Source: Lentzea kentuckyensis
Lineage (GTDB): Bacteria; Actinomycetota; Actinomycetes; Mycobacteriales; Pseudonocardiaceae
DNA: 64,000 nucleotides
Assembly (NCBI RefSeq): GCF_002150765.1
Contig: NZ_MUYM01000031.1
Coordinates: 1 to 64,000 of the forward strand
Direction of reading: 5' to 3'
Part shown: one piece after another, positions 11,762 to 19,709 of the stretch
Numbering within the stretch: position 1 is the first letter of the stretch
Layout: every line of letters begins with the position of its first letter
Notes under the pieces: model-generated
What the model was told of the DNA's origin: nothing
The model's database searches: none
Seen by the model: only the letters and a program-made list of their open reading frames with translations
Made by a program: the position numbers and the translations under genes

Positions 11762-12491
11762 AGCGTCTGTTGACCGGCGCCTGGTCTGCCACGACGGAGA
11801 TCCGCGCGCCCGGAATCGTCAGGTTGCCACCGATCAGATCCGTGTTGCGCACCGTGACCTCGGTGAACGTCGCGAACGGCACGTTCAGGGGCGGCGGGTG
11901 GGCGGCCGTGTAGTCGACCGGGATCTTGATGCCGAGGATGTCCAGGTTGCCCTTGAGCTGCACCGTGAACAGCTCGATCAGCGGCGGCGGTTGCGGCTGG
12001 CCGGGGAGCTTCGTCCGGTTCACCGTGGAGGTGCTGCCGGCGCGCGCCGCGGTGACGATCTTGTACCCCGGCGAGGCGTCGGCCGTCTGCACCAGGTCCT
12101 TGATCTTCATGTCGCTCGTCGTGAACTTCAGGACCTTGAGGACCTTGCCGTTCACCACCGAGTCGACGACCCCGACGAAGTTCAGGCCGCCGAGTTCCAG
12201 CCTGGACGCCGTCAGGGTCCACTCCCGCCCTCCCGCCGCCACCGGGGCAGGGGCCGGTGGCGGGGGCGCCGGCGTCGTCGAAGGCGGCTCCGTGCTCGAC
12301 GGAGGCGTCGGCACGGATGAGGACGCCGGCGGCGGAGTGGCGCTGGTGCTCGACACAGGTGGCGGCTCGGAACTCGTCGTCGGAGCCGGTGAGCTGCTGC
12401 TCGCCGGGGGCTCCGGCTCGGGGCTCGACGGCGGTTGCAGCGCCAGAACCGCGACCATGGCGACCGCGGCCATCGGCTGTGTTCGCATCAT
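11760..12491 (-). CDS. Secreted protein with Pro/Ser/Thr-rich linker, third gene of DUF6230 operon
   Basis: 243 aa: an N-terminal hydrophobic export segment, a low-complexity Pro/Ser/Thr/Glu-rich stretch (about 20-85, wall-spanning type), then a globular domain beginning REWTLTASRLELGGLNF. The globular part shows the alternating pattern of the DUF6230 protein encoded two genes upstream (LKGNLDILGIKIPVDY against VIGDVTLRITAADVDG), suggesting distant homology. It overlaps the DUF6114 gene by 4 nt (ATGA). Function unknown; probably an exported partner of the other two products. Confidence 0.75.
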   Translation of the reverse strand: MMRTQPMAAVAMVAVLALQPPSSPEPEPPASSSSPAPTTSSEPPPVSSTSATPPPASSSVPTPPSSTEPPSTTPAPPPPAPAPVAAGGREWTLTASRLELGGLNFVGVVDSVVNGKVLKVLKFTTSDMKIKDLVQTADASPGYKIVTAARAGSTSTVNRTKLPGQPQPPPLIELFTVQLKGNLDILGIKIPVDYTAAHPPPLNVPFATFTEVTVRNTDLIGGNLTIPGARISVVADQAPVNRR

Positions 12492-12958
12492 GTGGGTTGA
12501 ACCCTCTGGGTCTGCTCAGGGCCCGGCTCGGAGCTCGAACCGGATTCCTGCTCGGGTTCCGCGCCGTGTCCGCGCTTCGCCTTCTTCGGCTCCTTGGCCA
12601 CGTCCGTCCACGCCACCGCGAGCGCTCCGCCGAGGAGACTCAGGATGGTGCCGACGAGGAACCCGCCGAGGTTGGTCACCACGAGCGCGACCAGCGACAG
12701 CAGCACCGTGACGATGCCCGCCGCGAGCCGGAACTTGGGCGCCACCCACAACGACACCGCGCAGACGGCCAGCAACGAGCCGATCAGCAGGGCGGACACA
12801 CCGCCGAGCGTCTGGATCGAAACGACCATGTCGCCGAGCTTCAGGTTGGCGTACGGCGGAACCAGAATGATCAAAGCGCCTCCGGCCACGAACAGGCCGG
12901 CCCAGAAGGGCCGGCCACGTCGCCATGCGGTGAAGGCGCGCCAGGCCCTCAGAAGCAC
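12488..12958 (-). CDS. DUF6114 family membrane protein
   Basis: 156 aa with a start typical of DUF6114 (RAWRRGRPFWAGLFVAGGALIIL) and four hydrophobic segments between about residues 18 and 120, followed by a charged C-terminal tail. The TNLGGFLVGTILSLLGGALAVAW stretch is strongly conserved in this actinobacterial family. It starts at GTG 12958, overlapping the end of the DUF6230 gene by 10 nt with GGAAG upstream. DUF6230-DUF6114 pairs are common in Streptomyces and relatives; biochemical role unknown. Confidence 0.88.
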   Translation of the reverse strand: MLLRAWRAFTAWRRGRPFWAGLFVAGGALIILVPPYANLKLGDMVVSIQTLGGVSALLIGSLLAVCAVSLWVAPKFRLAAGIVTVLLSLVALVVTNLGGFLVGTILSLLGGALAVAWTDVAKEPKKAKRGHGAEPEQESGSSSEPGPEQTQRVQPT

Positions 12959-13542
12959 TCTTGCTTCCCCGTGCGAATGGTCAGGCTCATGCCCTTGAAC
13001 CTGATGGTCTGAGCCGTCGTGGACCAGGCCGTCTGCTGCAGGTTGGCGATCTTCGCCGTGTCAGCCTGCAGACCGAACGAACCCGGCAGACCCTTGAGGT
13101 TGGCCGGTCCCTTGTTCACCTTGCTCGCGTCGATGCCGATCTCGGGGTTCTCGAGCACGAGATCACCGTTGAGGTCGGTCAGACCGACGACCAGGTTGTC
13201 CGCCGACATGCCGTCGACGTCCGCCGCGGTGATGCGCAACGTCACGTCACCGACGATCGGCATGCCGGGCACGAACACCGACTGGCAGAACTTGTCGAGC
13301 GTCGCGGTCTTGAAACCGCTGACCGCGACAACGTGCGGCTGGCCGTTCACGTTCGCGTCAATACCACCGAACTGGACGAACCCCTGGCCCTCCAAGTTCG
13401 ACGAGCCCACCTTGAAGCTCGTGCCGGACACCGCGAACGATGCGGCCAGCGCTCCCTGGGACATGCCGAAGAGGAGCACACCCGCGCCCACGGCACCCAT
13501 ACCGAGCACCCCGACGAACCGTGCCCAGCGCGTTCTACCCAT
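12949..13542 (-). CDS. DUF6230 family secreted protein
   Basis: 197 aa. The N-terminus GRTRWARFVGVLGMGAVGAGVLLFGMSQGALA is an export signal, shown here only as a description of one hydrophobic segment of about 20 residues. The mature part starts SFAVSGTSFKVG and contains CQSV...DVTLRITA and a C-terminal KQECF, all family hallmarks. ATG 13542 is preferred over the ATG seven codons earlier because AAGGAG lies 9 nt before it. First gene of a three-gene operon (13542 to 11760). Older annotations sometimes call such proteins cholesterol esterase without support; no catalytic motif is visible. Confidence 0.88.
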   Translation of the reverse strand: MGRTRWARFVGVLGMGAVGAGVLLFGMSQGALAASFAVSGTSFKVGSSNLEGQGFVQFGGIDANVNGQPHVVAVSGFKTATLDKFCQSVFVPGMPIVGDVTLRITAADVDGMSADNLVVGLTDLNGDLVLENPEIGIDASKVNKGPANLKGLPGSFGLQADTAKIANLQQTAWSTTAQTIRFKGMSLTIRTGKQECF

Positions 13543-13724
13543 ACCGCCAAACTCCTTCCACACCGAAGGCTTGCAGGGTGGGACTGTGCGCTCCGAAACA
13601 TCGGTGATACAACGAAAACGAGTCCCCGCAGTCTTGAAATCACCCCTGAGGGTGAGAGGTTTTCACGTTTGGCCCCTGGTACTTGCCGAACGGCCCAGAA
13701 CCGCGCTTAGTAGGGTTCGCCCTC
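13543..13724. promoter_or_regulatory. Divergent promoter region, DUF6230 operon / peptidase paralogue 2
   Basis: 182-nt spacer. On the plus strand TAGGGT (13711-13716) stands 8 nt before ATG 13725, which fits leaderless transcription. On the minus strand the DUF6230 gene has a normal AAGGAG site. No operator recognised. Confidence 0.45.
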
Positions 13725-15167
13725 ATGGGGATCGGACGAATCGCCGTCGCGCTGGTCGCGACCGCAGCCCTGACCGCCTGTGCGTCCGTGGTCGAGGGTG
13801 AACCGAAGGGCGAACGTCCCGACCCCACGAAGGTCGCGGGCCTGGAGATCTCCAACGGCCCGTCCGGCCCCAGAGCGGGCGTGCCGGGCGCGGACCTGAG
13901 CGTGGAGAACGGCGACGGCGGCGAGATGGACCAGCTGGCCATCAACACCCTCGCCGACGTGCAGGAGTTCTGGAAGGCCGAGATCCCGCAGTCCTTCGCC
14001 GGGAAGAACTTCGAGCCGGTCAAGCGCTTCATCTCCTACGACTCCAACGGCAAGGGCGTCGAGGTGTGCAAGCTCAACACCACCGGTGTCGCCAACGCGT
14101 TCTACTGCGCGCTCGACGACAGCATCACCTGGGATCGCGGCGAACTGCTCCCGATGCTGAAGGACTCCTTCGGCCCGATGGCCGTCGTGACGGTCCTCGC
14201 CCACGAGATGGGCCACGCCGTCCAGTACAAGCTCGGCCCGGCCTCGAACATCGGCGCCAACACCCCGTCGATCGTCAAGGAACAGCAGGCCGACTGCTAC
14301 ACCGGCGTCTTCATGCGCTGGATCGCCGAGAACAAGTCGAAGCACTTCGAACTGTCCACCGGCGAGGGCCTCAACCAGGTCCTGCAGACGATGTTCTTCA
14401 TCCGTGACGCGGCCGGCACGTCCTTCGAGAAGCAGGGCGCCCACGGCAGCGCGTTCGACCGCGTCTCGTCCTTCCAGTTCGGCTTCACCCGTGGCGCCGC
14501 CCGCTGCGCCGAGATCAACGAGGCCGAGATCGCCAAGCGCATCACCGAGCGTCCGTTCGACCTGTCCGACAAGGACCAGGGTCAGGGGCGCGGCAACGCC
14601 AAGATCAGTGAGGACAAATACCTCAAGGCCCTGGAGGAGTCACTGCGCGACGCCTACAAGTCGAGCGGCGCGGCCTTCCCCGCGTTCGACCAGGGCGGCA
14701 TCAAGCCGTGCAACGACGCCCAGACCACGTCCCCTGCCTCCTACTGCCCCGCGCTCAACCAGGTGCAGCTGGACCTGCCGAACCTGGTCAAGATCGGCAC
14801 GCCCCCGAAGAAGGGCTCCAAGGGCGGCATCGGCGACTTCGCGGCGTTCGCCGTCATCGCCTCCCGCTTCTCCCTCTCCATCCAGCACGCGACCGGCTTC
14901 AAGCTGGACGACGAGGCGGCCGGCCAGCGCACCGCCTGCCTGACGGGCGCCTGGGCGGGCCTCACCAACCGCCCGGACCCGGCGGCGGGCCTGCGGCTGT
15001 CCCCCGGCGACCTGGACGAGGCCGTGGCGGAGCTGCTGGCCGACGACAGCCTCATCGCCGCCGACGTGAACGGCAAAGCGGTCCCCTCCGGCTTCGCCCG
15101 CGTGGAGGCGTTCGGCGACGGCTTCTTCCGCGGCTCCTCGCTCTGCGTGAAGAAGTATTCGATTTGA
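13725..15167 (+). CDS. Neutral zinc metallopeptidase-like lipoprotein (paralogue 2)
   Basis: 480 aa paralogue of the protein at 10339. The signal peptide ends in lipobox LTAC. The zinc motif is LAHEMGHAVQ (H160, E161, H164), followed by EQQADCYTG. Both paralogues share HGSAFDRV and the second-half pattern LSPGDLDEAV ending near the C-terminus. The pair flanks the DUF6230 operon, so the five gene products may act together at the cell envelope; that is inference. The start has a TAGGGT box 8 nt upstream and no ribosome binding site. Confidence 0.85.
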   Translation: MGIGRIAVALVATAALTACASVVEGEPKGERPDPTKVAGLEISNGPSGPRAGVPGADLSVENGDGGEMDQLAINTLADVQEFWKAEIPQSFAGKNFEPVKRFISYDSNGKGVEVCKLNTTGVANAFYCALDDSITWDRGELLPMLKDSFGPMAVVTVLAHEMGHAVQYKLGPASNIGANTPSIVKEQQADCYTGVFMRWIAENKSKHFELSTGEGLNQVLQTMFFIRDAAGTSFEKQGAHGSAFDRVSSFQFGFTRGAARCAEINEAEIAKRITERPFDLSDKDQGQGRGNAKISEDKYLKALEESLRDAYKSSGAAFPAFDQGGIKPCNDAQTTSPASYCPALNQVQLDLPNLVKIGTPPKKGSKGGIGDFAAFAVIASRFSLSIQHATGFKLDDEAAGQRTACLTGAWAGLTNRPDPAAGLRLSPGDLDEAVAELLADDSLIAADVNGKAVPSGFARVEAFGDGFFRGSSLCVKKYSI

Positions 15168-15173
15168 TCCTCC

Positions 15174-15189
15174 ATCGACCAATGTCGAT
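15174..15189. promoter_or_regulatory. Probable ArsR operator overlapping the promoter
   Basis: Perfect inverted repeat ATCGAC-CAAT-GTCGAT. Its right end overlaps GATACT (15187-15192), a -10-like box 6 nt before the GTG start of the ArsR-GNAT gene. ArsR proteins usually bind such interrupted palindromes at their own promoters, so autorepression is likely. Confidence 0.65.
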
Positions 15190-15198
15190 ACTTGCTTC

Positions 15199-15993
15199 GT
15201 GCTAACTGACGAAGCCGCGACCTACGCCAGTTGGTTCGCGACGCTGTCCGACCCCACCCGCGTCCGGCTGCTCCACCACGTGGCCTCAGCACCGGGCGCG
15301 GTGACCGTCGGCGAGTTGACGACCCTGCTCGGCGTGAGTCAGTCCACCTGCTCGCACCACGTCCGCAAACTGGCGGAGGTCGGCTTCGTCCACGTCCAGC
15401 GCGAGGGCACCGCCACCCTCGTCACGGTCAACCCGGCCTGTTGCGCGGGCCTCCCCCAGGCCGCGGACGCGGTGATGGGCGCCCTGACCACCGGCTCGGT
15501 CCGCCCGGTCCCCGGCGTGACGATGCGCCCGATGACCGCCGCCGACTGGCCGGACGTCCGCCGCATCTACGGTGAAGGCATCGCCTCTGGCAACGCCACG
15601 TTCGCAACCGAGGTCCCCTCCCGCCGCAGCCTCGAATCCAAGTGGCTCCCGGACCACCGCTGGATCGCCGAGGTGGACGGCCAGACAGCGGGCTGGGCCG
15701 CCGCCACCCCGGTCTCGGCTCGCGAGTGCTACGCCGGAGTGGTCGAGACGTCGATCTACGTCAGCGAGTCGCACCAGGGCCGAGGTGTCGGGAAAACCCT
15801 GCTGCACCACCAGGTTTCGGCCGCCGACGCGGACGACCTGTGGACCCTGCAGGCGGTGATCTTCCCGGAGAACCGGGCCAGCATCGCGCTGCACCACAAG
15901 GCGGGGTTCCGAACGGTGGGCGTGCGTGAGCGAATCGCCCAGCACCACGGCGAATGGCGCGACACCGTCCTTTTGGAACGCCGCCGCCCCTAG
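15199..15993 (+). CDS. ArsR-type regulator fused to a GNAT N-acetyltransferase (ArsN / phosphinothricin-acetyltransferase-like)
   Basis: 264-aa fusion. Residues 1-90 are an ArsR winged helix (LSDPTRVRLLHHV, recognition helix SQSTCSHHVRKL) with a CC pair in NPACCAGLP that could bind As(III). Residues about 105-264 are a GNAT domain of the phosphinothricin acetyltransferase type (RPMTAADWPDVRRIY, acetyl-CoA loop QGRGVGKTLLH, ENRASIALHHKAGF). Proteins of this acetyltransferase type (ArsN1) acetylate arsinothricin or phosphinothricin. The fusion would couple sensing and detoxification in one polypeptide. It starts at GTG 15199 with an apparently leaderless promoter. No arsenic pump gene is nearby. 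Metal specificity is not proven. Confidence 0.85.
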   Translation: MLTDEAATYASWFATLSDPTRVRLLHHVASAPGAVTVGELTTLLGVSQSTCSHHVRKLAEVGFVHVQREGTATLVTVNPACCAGLPQAADAVMGALTTGSVRPVPGVTMRPMTAADWPDVRRIYGEGIASGNATFATEVPSRRSLESKWLPDHRWIAEVDGQTAGWAAATPVSARECYAGVVETSIYVSESHQGRGVGKTLLHHQVSAADADDLWTLQAVIFPENRASIALHHKAGFRTVGVRERIAQHHGEWRDTVLLERRRP

Positions 15994-16017
15994 CCCTCCC
16001 CTGAGGAGAATTCGGCA

Positions 16018-16509
16018 ATGCCCGAGCTGACCCGGCTGCACGCCGGCCACGCCTCCGCGGTGCTGGCCTTCGAACTGGCGAACCGCGACTACTTCGCCGC
16101 CTCGATCCCCGACCGCGGCGACGACTTCTTCGACCGGTTCACCGACGGGTACCACGCCTTGCTGGCCGAGCAGGAGGTCGGCGACTGCGCCTTCTACGTG
16201 CTCGTCGCCGAGGACGGTTCGGTGCTCGGCAGGTTCAACCTGTACGACCTGGAGGACGGCACCGCCAGACTCGGCTACCGGGTCGCGGAGGAGGTCGCCG
16301 GCCAGGGCGTGGCGACGGCGACCGTCCAGGAGCTGTGCCGGATCGCGACCGCGAAGCACGGCCTGCGCACGTTGCTGGCGGCCACCTCCCACGACAACGC
16401 CGCGTCCCGGAAGGTGTTGACCAAGGCCGGGTTCGTCCCGGCCGGCCCTGCCTCACCGGCCGATCTCGGCGGCAAGTCAGGCACCTGGTTCACCAGGGTT
16501 CTTCCTTGA
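16018..16509 (+). CDS. GNAT family acetyltransferase (RimJ/RimL type)
   Basis: 163 aa. RimJ-like N-terminus (HAGHASAVLAFELANRDYFA), then LGYRVAEEVAGQGVATATVQEL (acetyl-CoA loop) and NAASRKVLTKAGFV. It probably acetylates an N-terminal amine or a small amine. It follows the ArsR-GNAT fusion by 24 nt with GAGGAG before the ATG and may share its transcript. The last 20 nt overlap the convergent YbaB-like gene. Substrate unknown. Confidence 0.85.
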   Translation: MPELTRLHAGHASAVLAFELANRDYFAASIPDRGDDFFDRFTDGYHALLAEQEVGDCAFYVLVAEDGSVLGRFNLYDLEDGTARLGYRVAEEVAGQGVATATVQELCRIATAKHGLRTLLAATSHDNAASRKVLTKAGFVPAGPASPADLGGKSGTWFTRVLP

Positions 16510-16969
16510 GCCAGCTCTCCGGTGGTCCCTCTTCGGCGTGATCACCGGTCCGTTTCGACGGCGAGTTGCCGCGCACGGGCAATGCCAGCGTCACCGCTGC
16601 GGTCTCGGGTGCGGGCAGCAGGAACGGCGGCAGCGCCCGGATCACTCCCTCGTTCTGCAGCCGCACGTACACCTCACGCACCTGGTTCCGCGCGTCGGCC
16701 GTCGCCTGACGCACGACAGCGGTGATCGCGTGCGCCAGGTCGTCGTGCTTGGCCTGCTTGGTGAGGGGTGACAGTTCGAGCCGCAGGAGCAGGCCGGAGT
16801 GGTCGACGGTGGCGCTCACGTCACCGTGTTCGGACTGCGCGGTGCCACGAACGGCGGCGACCTGCTTCTCGGCCCACTCGCGCGCGTTCTGCCGGCGGTC
16901 GGCCGTCGCCACGCCCTCCTCGGACTGGGCGCGCAGCCGTGCCGCGCGCGCCTCCGCGTCCTCCGTCAC
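16490..16969 (-). CDS. YbaB/EbfC-like small protein of a T7SS-associated operon
   Basis: 159 aa. The central region (VSATVDHSGLLLRLELSP...LAHAITAVVRQATADARNQV) follows the YbaB/EbfC DNA-binding fold pattern, framed by a charged N-terminal helix and a Pro-rich tail. Such proteins frequently accompany WXG100 genes in actinobacteria. Its ATG overlaps the stop of the upstream gene by 4 nt. Role unknown; nucleoid binding is only suggested by the fold. Confidence 0.75.
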   Translation of the reverse strand: MTEDAEARAARLRAQSEEGVATADRRQNAREWAEKQVAAVRGTAQSEHGDVSATVDHSGLLLRLELSPLTKQAKHDDLAHAITAVVRQATADARNQVREVYVRLQNEGVIRALPPFLLPAPETAAVTLALPVRGNSPSKRTGDHAEEGPPESWLKEEPW

Positions 16970-17904
16970 AGGCCCGGCCGGGCGGGACCGCTGTCCGCTT
17001 GTTTCGGCTCCTTCACCAGGTCGTCGTGGCTGATCCGGCCCGACGGCTTGCGGCCGTCCTGGTGGAAGTCGTCAGGATTGAACTCGTCGTCGGTGACCAG
17101 GCGCGGCCGCGGCGGGTTGACCTCGGGCATGCCGGCGCCGGCCATGCTCTCGCCCACCGCGCGAAAGCCCATGCGAACCTTCTCCAGCTGCCGCCGGCCG
17201 GTCTCGAGGATGGGCTCGCCCTTGACCGCAAGCGTGCCGATGACCTCCTCGGTGCTGCTCGCGTCGAGCACGGTCGAGTTCACGCCGGCCGCACCGGTCT
17301 GCAACGCGTCACCCACCGCCAACGTGGCGATGAACGCCGCACCGGTACCGGCGGTAGCGGCCGCGACCCCGATCGACACCGCGGCGGACGCGAGCGTGAT
17401 CATGATCTTGGCGTCCCTGATCTCACCGGCCTGGACACCCTTCTGGCCGGCCTCGACGAAGGACAGCACGTCGTCGCGGAAGCTCGTGATCGCCTTCTCG
17501 TAGGCCTGCATCGCGTACTTCGCGGCACGGACGACGTCCCGCTTACGAGCGAGCGCGCCCTCGATGCTCGGCTGGCCGCGCAGGTACGAGCGGAAGCCGT
17601 CGGCGGCGTCGCCCTCCCAGTTCTCCAGGTAGAGGTCGATGTCGTTGAGCACGCCCTCGCAGAAGTCCTGGTCGATGTCGTCCGCCGCCTTGGACAGCAA
17701 CGAGATCTCCTCGCGCACACCCGCGAGCGCCACGTCGACGTCGATGAACCGCCCGAACTTGGCGAAGAGGAGCTGAACGTCCTCCTTCGCCGTCGGGTAG
17801 CTGGCGTTCTTCTCCAGGTGGTCCGGAAAGAACCAGTCCTCCTGCTCGTCGAACTTCCGGCAGAAGTAGTCGGCGTGCTTCTGCATGTCGTTGGCCCAGC
17901 TCAC
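16966..17904 (-). CDS. Putative type VII secretion-associated protein with WXG-like N-domain
   Basis: 312 aa beginning at GTG 17904, which overlaps the upstream stop (GTGA). The N-terminal 150 residues are helical, with NWEGDAADGFRSYL resembling the WxG turn and LXG-type helices. A Gly/Ala-rich hydrophobic segment follows (about 150-190), then a helical part and a disordered Pro/Asp-rich C-terminus. No toxin motif is visible at the C-terminus. Middle gene of a three-gene operon with a small WXG100-like gene before it and a YbaB-like gene after it. Most likely an ESX-type substrate or a structural partner; no local secretion ATPase is present. Confidence 0.7.
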   Translation of the reverse strand: MSWANDMQKHADYFCRKFDEQEDWFFPDHLEKNASYPTAKEDVQLLFAKFGRFIDVDVALAGVREEISLLSKAADDIDQDFCEGVLNDIDLYLENWEGDAADGFRSYLRGQPSIEGALARKRDVVRAAKYAMQAYEKAITSFRDDVLSFVEAGQKGVQAGEIRDAKIMITLASAAVSIGVAAATAGTGAAFIATLAVGDALQTGAAGVNSTVLDASSTEEVIGTLAVKGEPILETGRRQLEKVRMGFRAVGESMAGAGMPEVNPPRPRLVTDDEFNPDDFHQDGRKPSGRISHDDLVKEPKQADSGPARPGL

Positions 17905-18221
17905 GACAGGATCCCCCCGAACGCCCGCTGGTTCTCCGTGTCCGCGGCGATGTACCGCTCGGCGACCTCGATGAGGGCCTTCTGCGCCAGGTCGAGGTTC
18001 TCCTCGTTCCTGGAGAACACACTCAGAAGCATCGACCGCGCGCCGTACCACTCGTTGTGCGCCTCGTAGACCTCGACGTCCCCGGCAAACGCCTGCCCGT
18101 CGAGCTGCTCGGTCTGCGCGATCTTGCCGCGGGAGGAGTGCGTGTGGTCGATGAGCTTGCCGATGTCGTGCGTCGCCGTGTGCTTCAAACCCTCTGGTTC
18201 GGCGTGGAATCCGGTGCCCAT
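17901..18221 (-). CDS. WXG100-like small protein (ESX substrate type)
   Basis: 106 aa, all helical in appearance, with a central NEWYG turn in place of a strict WXG and length typical for the WXG100 superfamily. ATG 18221 is chosen because GGGGGA stands just upstream and because the preceding codons add nothing family-like. First gene of the operon. Such proteins are exported as dimers by type VII systems; the EccC-type ATPase would have to be elsewhere in the genome. Confidence 0.72.
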   Translation of the reverse strand: MGTGFHAEPEGLKHTATHDIGKLIDHTHSSRGKIAQTEQLDGQAFAGDVEVYEAHNEWYGARSMLLSVFSRNEENLDLAQKALIEVAERYIAADTENQRAFGGILS

Positions 18222-18351
18222 CGTTCCCCCTGTCCGTCTCAACTGGATCTGCCGGCGCCAGGCTATGTCACCCGTTCAGGCGAAGATCGTCGGGTGCCGA
18301 AGTAACGCTCGGTGTCACCAATCTGTCAGCGCCCACTGACAACCTGGTGAC
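18222..18351. promoter_or_regulatory. Divergent intergenic region
   Basis: 130-nt spacer between the WXG100-like operon and the secreted protease gene. The repeated words CTGTCAGCGCC and CACTGACAACC near 18325-18345 form a weak inverted pair before the protease start. No firm promoter box could be assigned. Confidence 0.3.
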
Positions 18352-18894
18352 ATGGGGAAACAGCGAACGTTCGCCGTGCTGATCTCCGCACTGGTTCTGC
18401 TGGTGGCGGCGCCCTTGACGGCGTCCGCCAACAGCTTCAGCCCGCACGCGGACAACAAGGCACACAGCTTCTTCTTCGACGACGACCTGAGCGCGGCGCA
18501 GAAGTCCGGCGTCGACTGGGCGCGCAAGAACTCGCTAGCGCCAACGGACATGACCACCAGCGTGAACACCACGTACAACACCAAGGTCGACGTGTGGGTG
18601 TACTCCACCTGGAACCCACCGGCAGACCTCAGAAACGCCTACGCCTGGGCAAGCTGCATCAAGCGCGTCAACGCGGCCAAGTGCGACCAGCACGAGCTGG
18701 TAATCAACAACAAGCTCCCGCACAGCAACTACAAGTCCCTCGGCTGCCACGAAATCGGCCACACCGTGGGCCTGGGCCACGCATCGGGCAAGAACAGCTC
18801 GTACACCACGCCAAACCGCTCGTGCATGCGCGGCAACCCGGACCACAACTACTACTCCACGCACGACAAGAACCACATCAACGGCGCCTACTGA
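18352..18894 (+). CDS. Secreted metzincin-type zinc protease
   Basis: 180 aa. A cleavable signal peptide ends around ASA (residue 24). The extended zinc motif HEIGHTVGLGH supplies H133, H137 and H143 as ligands and E134 as the base, the HExxHxxGxxH pattern of metzincins. Several paired cysteines (CIKRVNAAKC, SLGC, SCMRG) suggest a disulphide-stabilised small extracellular protease, similar in size to snapalysin-like enzymes. The stop overlaps the start of the next gene (TGATG). Confidence 0.88.
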   Translation: MGKQRTFAVLISALVLLVAAPLTASANSFSPHADNKAHSFFFDDDLSAAQKSGVDWARKNSLAPTDMTTSVNTTYNTKVDVWVYSTWNPPADLRNAYAWASCIKRVNAAKCDQHELVINNKLPHSNYKSLGCHEIGHTVGLGHASGKNSSYTTPNRSCMRGNPDHNYYSTHDKNHINGAY

Positions 18895-19517
18895 TGAGGA
18901 TCCAAATGCGCACCATGTTGTTGGTGGGCGCCGCCGCACTGGCGCTCACCGCGTGCTCGTCCACTCCCGCCCCCACCCCCACAGCAACTCCAGGTTTCTG
19001 GGACGCACACACCGTCCAGGGCTCAATGCCAGACGAGCCGGAAACCGTCGAACAACTAGCCGCCCAATCACAGCTAGTCGTACTCGGCACCATCAACGGC
19101 GTGACAGAAGGCAAGGAGTACACCGACCCCGGTAAGCCGGCCCACCGCACGTCCAACGTGGCGATCCAGGTGGACAAGTCGAGCAAGCCCGGCGTCTCCA
19201 AGGCCGTGGTGGAGTTCTCCCGCCAGCCCGAGACCACCATCGCGGACGCGACCTCGGCCCTGCCAAAGGGCAAGTACGTCTTCTACCTGCAGCACTGGTA
19301 CGACGGCCCAGAAGGCCCCGTCTACGGCTGCACGTCCGTAGCGATGTGCGTAGTGGGCGTAGACAACGGCGCCATCTCGACCCCGCGCGATCCCGACCTG
19401 TCCGAGGACATGCGCTCCGAGGGCCGAGTGCCCATGAAGAACCAGGCACCGTCGCCAAACGGCCCGACGGTGGACCAAATCTTCACCGACAGCGCAGCAG
19501 CAGTCCCCGCTTCGTAA
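18894..19517 (+). CDS. Lipoprotein of unknown function coupled to the metzincin protease
   Basis: 207 aa. The lipoprotein signal ends in lipobox LTAC. The mature part contains SQLVVLGTINGVTEGKEY and VAIQVDKSSKPGVSKAVVEF, a beta-rich pattern seen in small actinobacterial lipoproteins. Translation start and the previous stop share TGATG, so the two proteins are made together. It could be an inhibitor, chaperone or anchor for the protease; no direct evidence. Confidence 0.8.
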   Translation: MRIQMRTMLLVGAAALALTACSSTPAPTPTATPGFWDAHTVQGSMPDEPETVEQLAAQSQLVVLGTINGVTEGKEYTDPGKPAHRTSNVAIQVDKSSKPGVSKAVVEFSRQPETTIADATSALPKGKYVFYLQHWYDGPEGPVYGCTSVAMCVVGVDNGAISTPRDPDLSEDMRSEGRVPMKNQAPSPNGPTVDQIFTDSAAAVPAS

Positions 19518-19603
19518 CGACGCGAAGGCGAAGCCGAGCCGTCCGCAACGGCGAAGCCGAGCGCACCCCAGAACTGAGCAAGCGAGCCCGGCGGTGGGGT
19601 CCC

Positions 19604-19653
19604 CGTCACGAGTCGCGCTGAAGCTATTGCCGCTCCCAGTGCGGCTCGTGACG
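19604..19653. repeat. Inverted repeat in the convergent spacer
   Basis: Arms 19604-19616 (CGTCACGAGTCGC) and 19641-19653 (GCGGCTCGTGACG) pair in 12 of 13 positions around a 24-nt loop. It lies between convergent genes and may terminate one or both. A GGCGAAGCCGAGC motif also occurs twice just upstream, near 19526 and 19550. The rest of 19518-19709 holds nothing recognised. Confidence 0.45.
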
Positions 19654-19709
19654 CGCCGCTCGCAAGGTGACCACCCGCACGGCCGCGACTCGGAACGAGC
19701 CCCGCACCC

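Noticed and set aside
13543..13724. CRISPR, tRNA or mobile-element remains in intergenic regions
   Set aside because: All spacers were read for repeats with regular spacing, cloverleaf ends and transposase fragments; none found apart from the palindromic elements reported.
16966..17904. Polymorphic toxin with C-terminal nuclease or deaminase
   Set aside because: The C-terminal 100 residues are disordered and lack any known toxin motif; no immunity gene follows.
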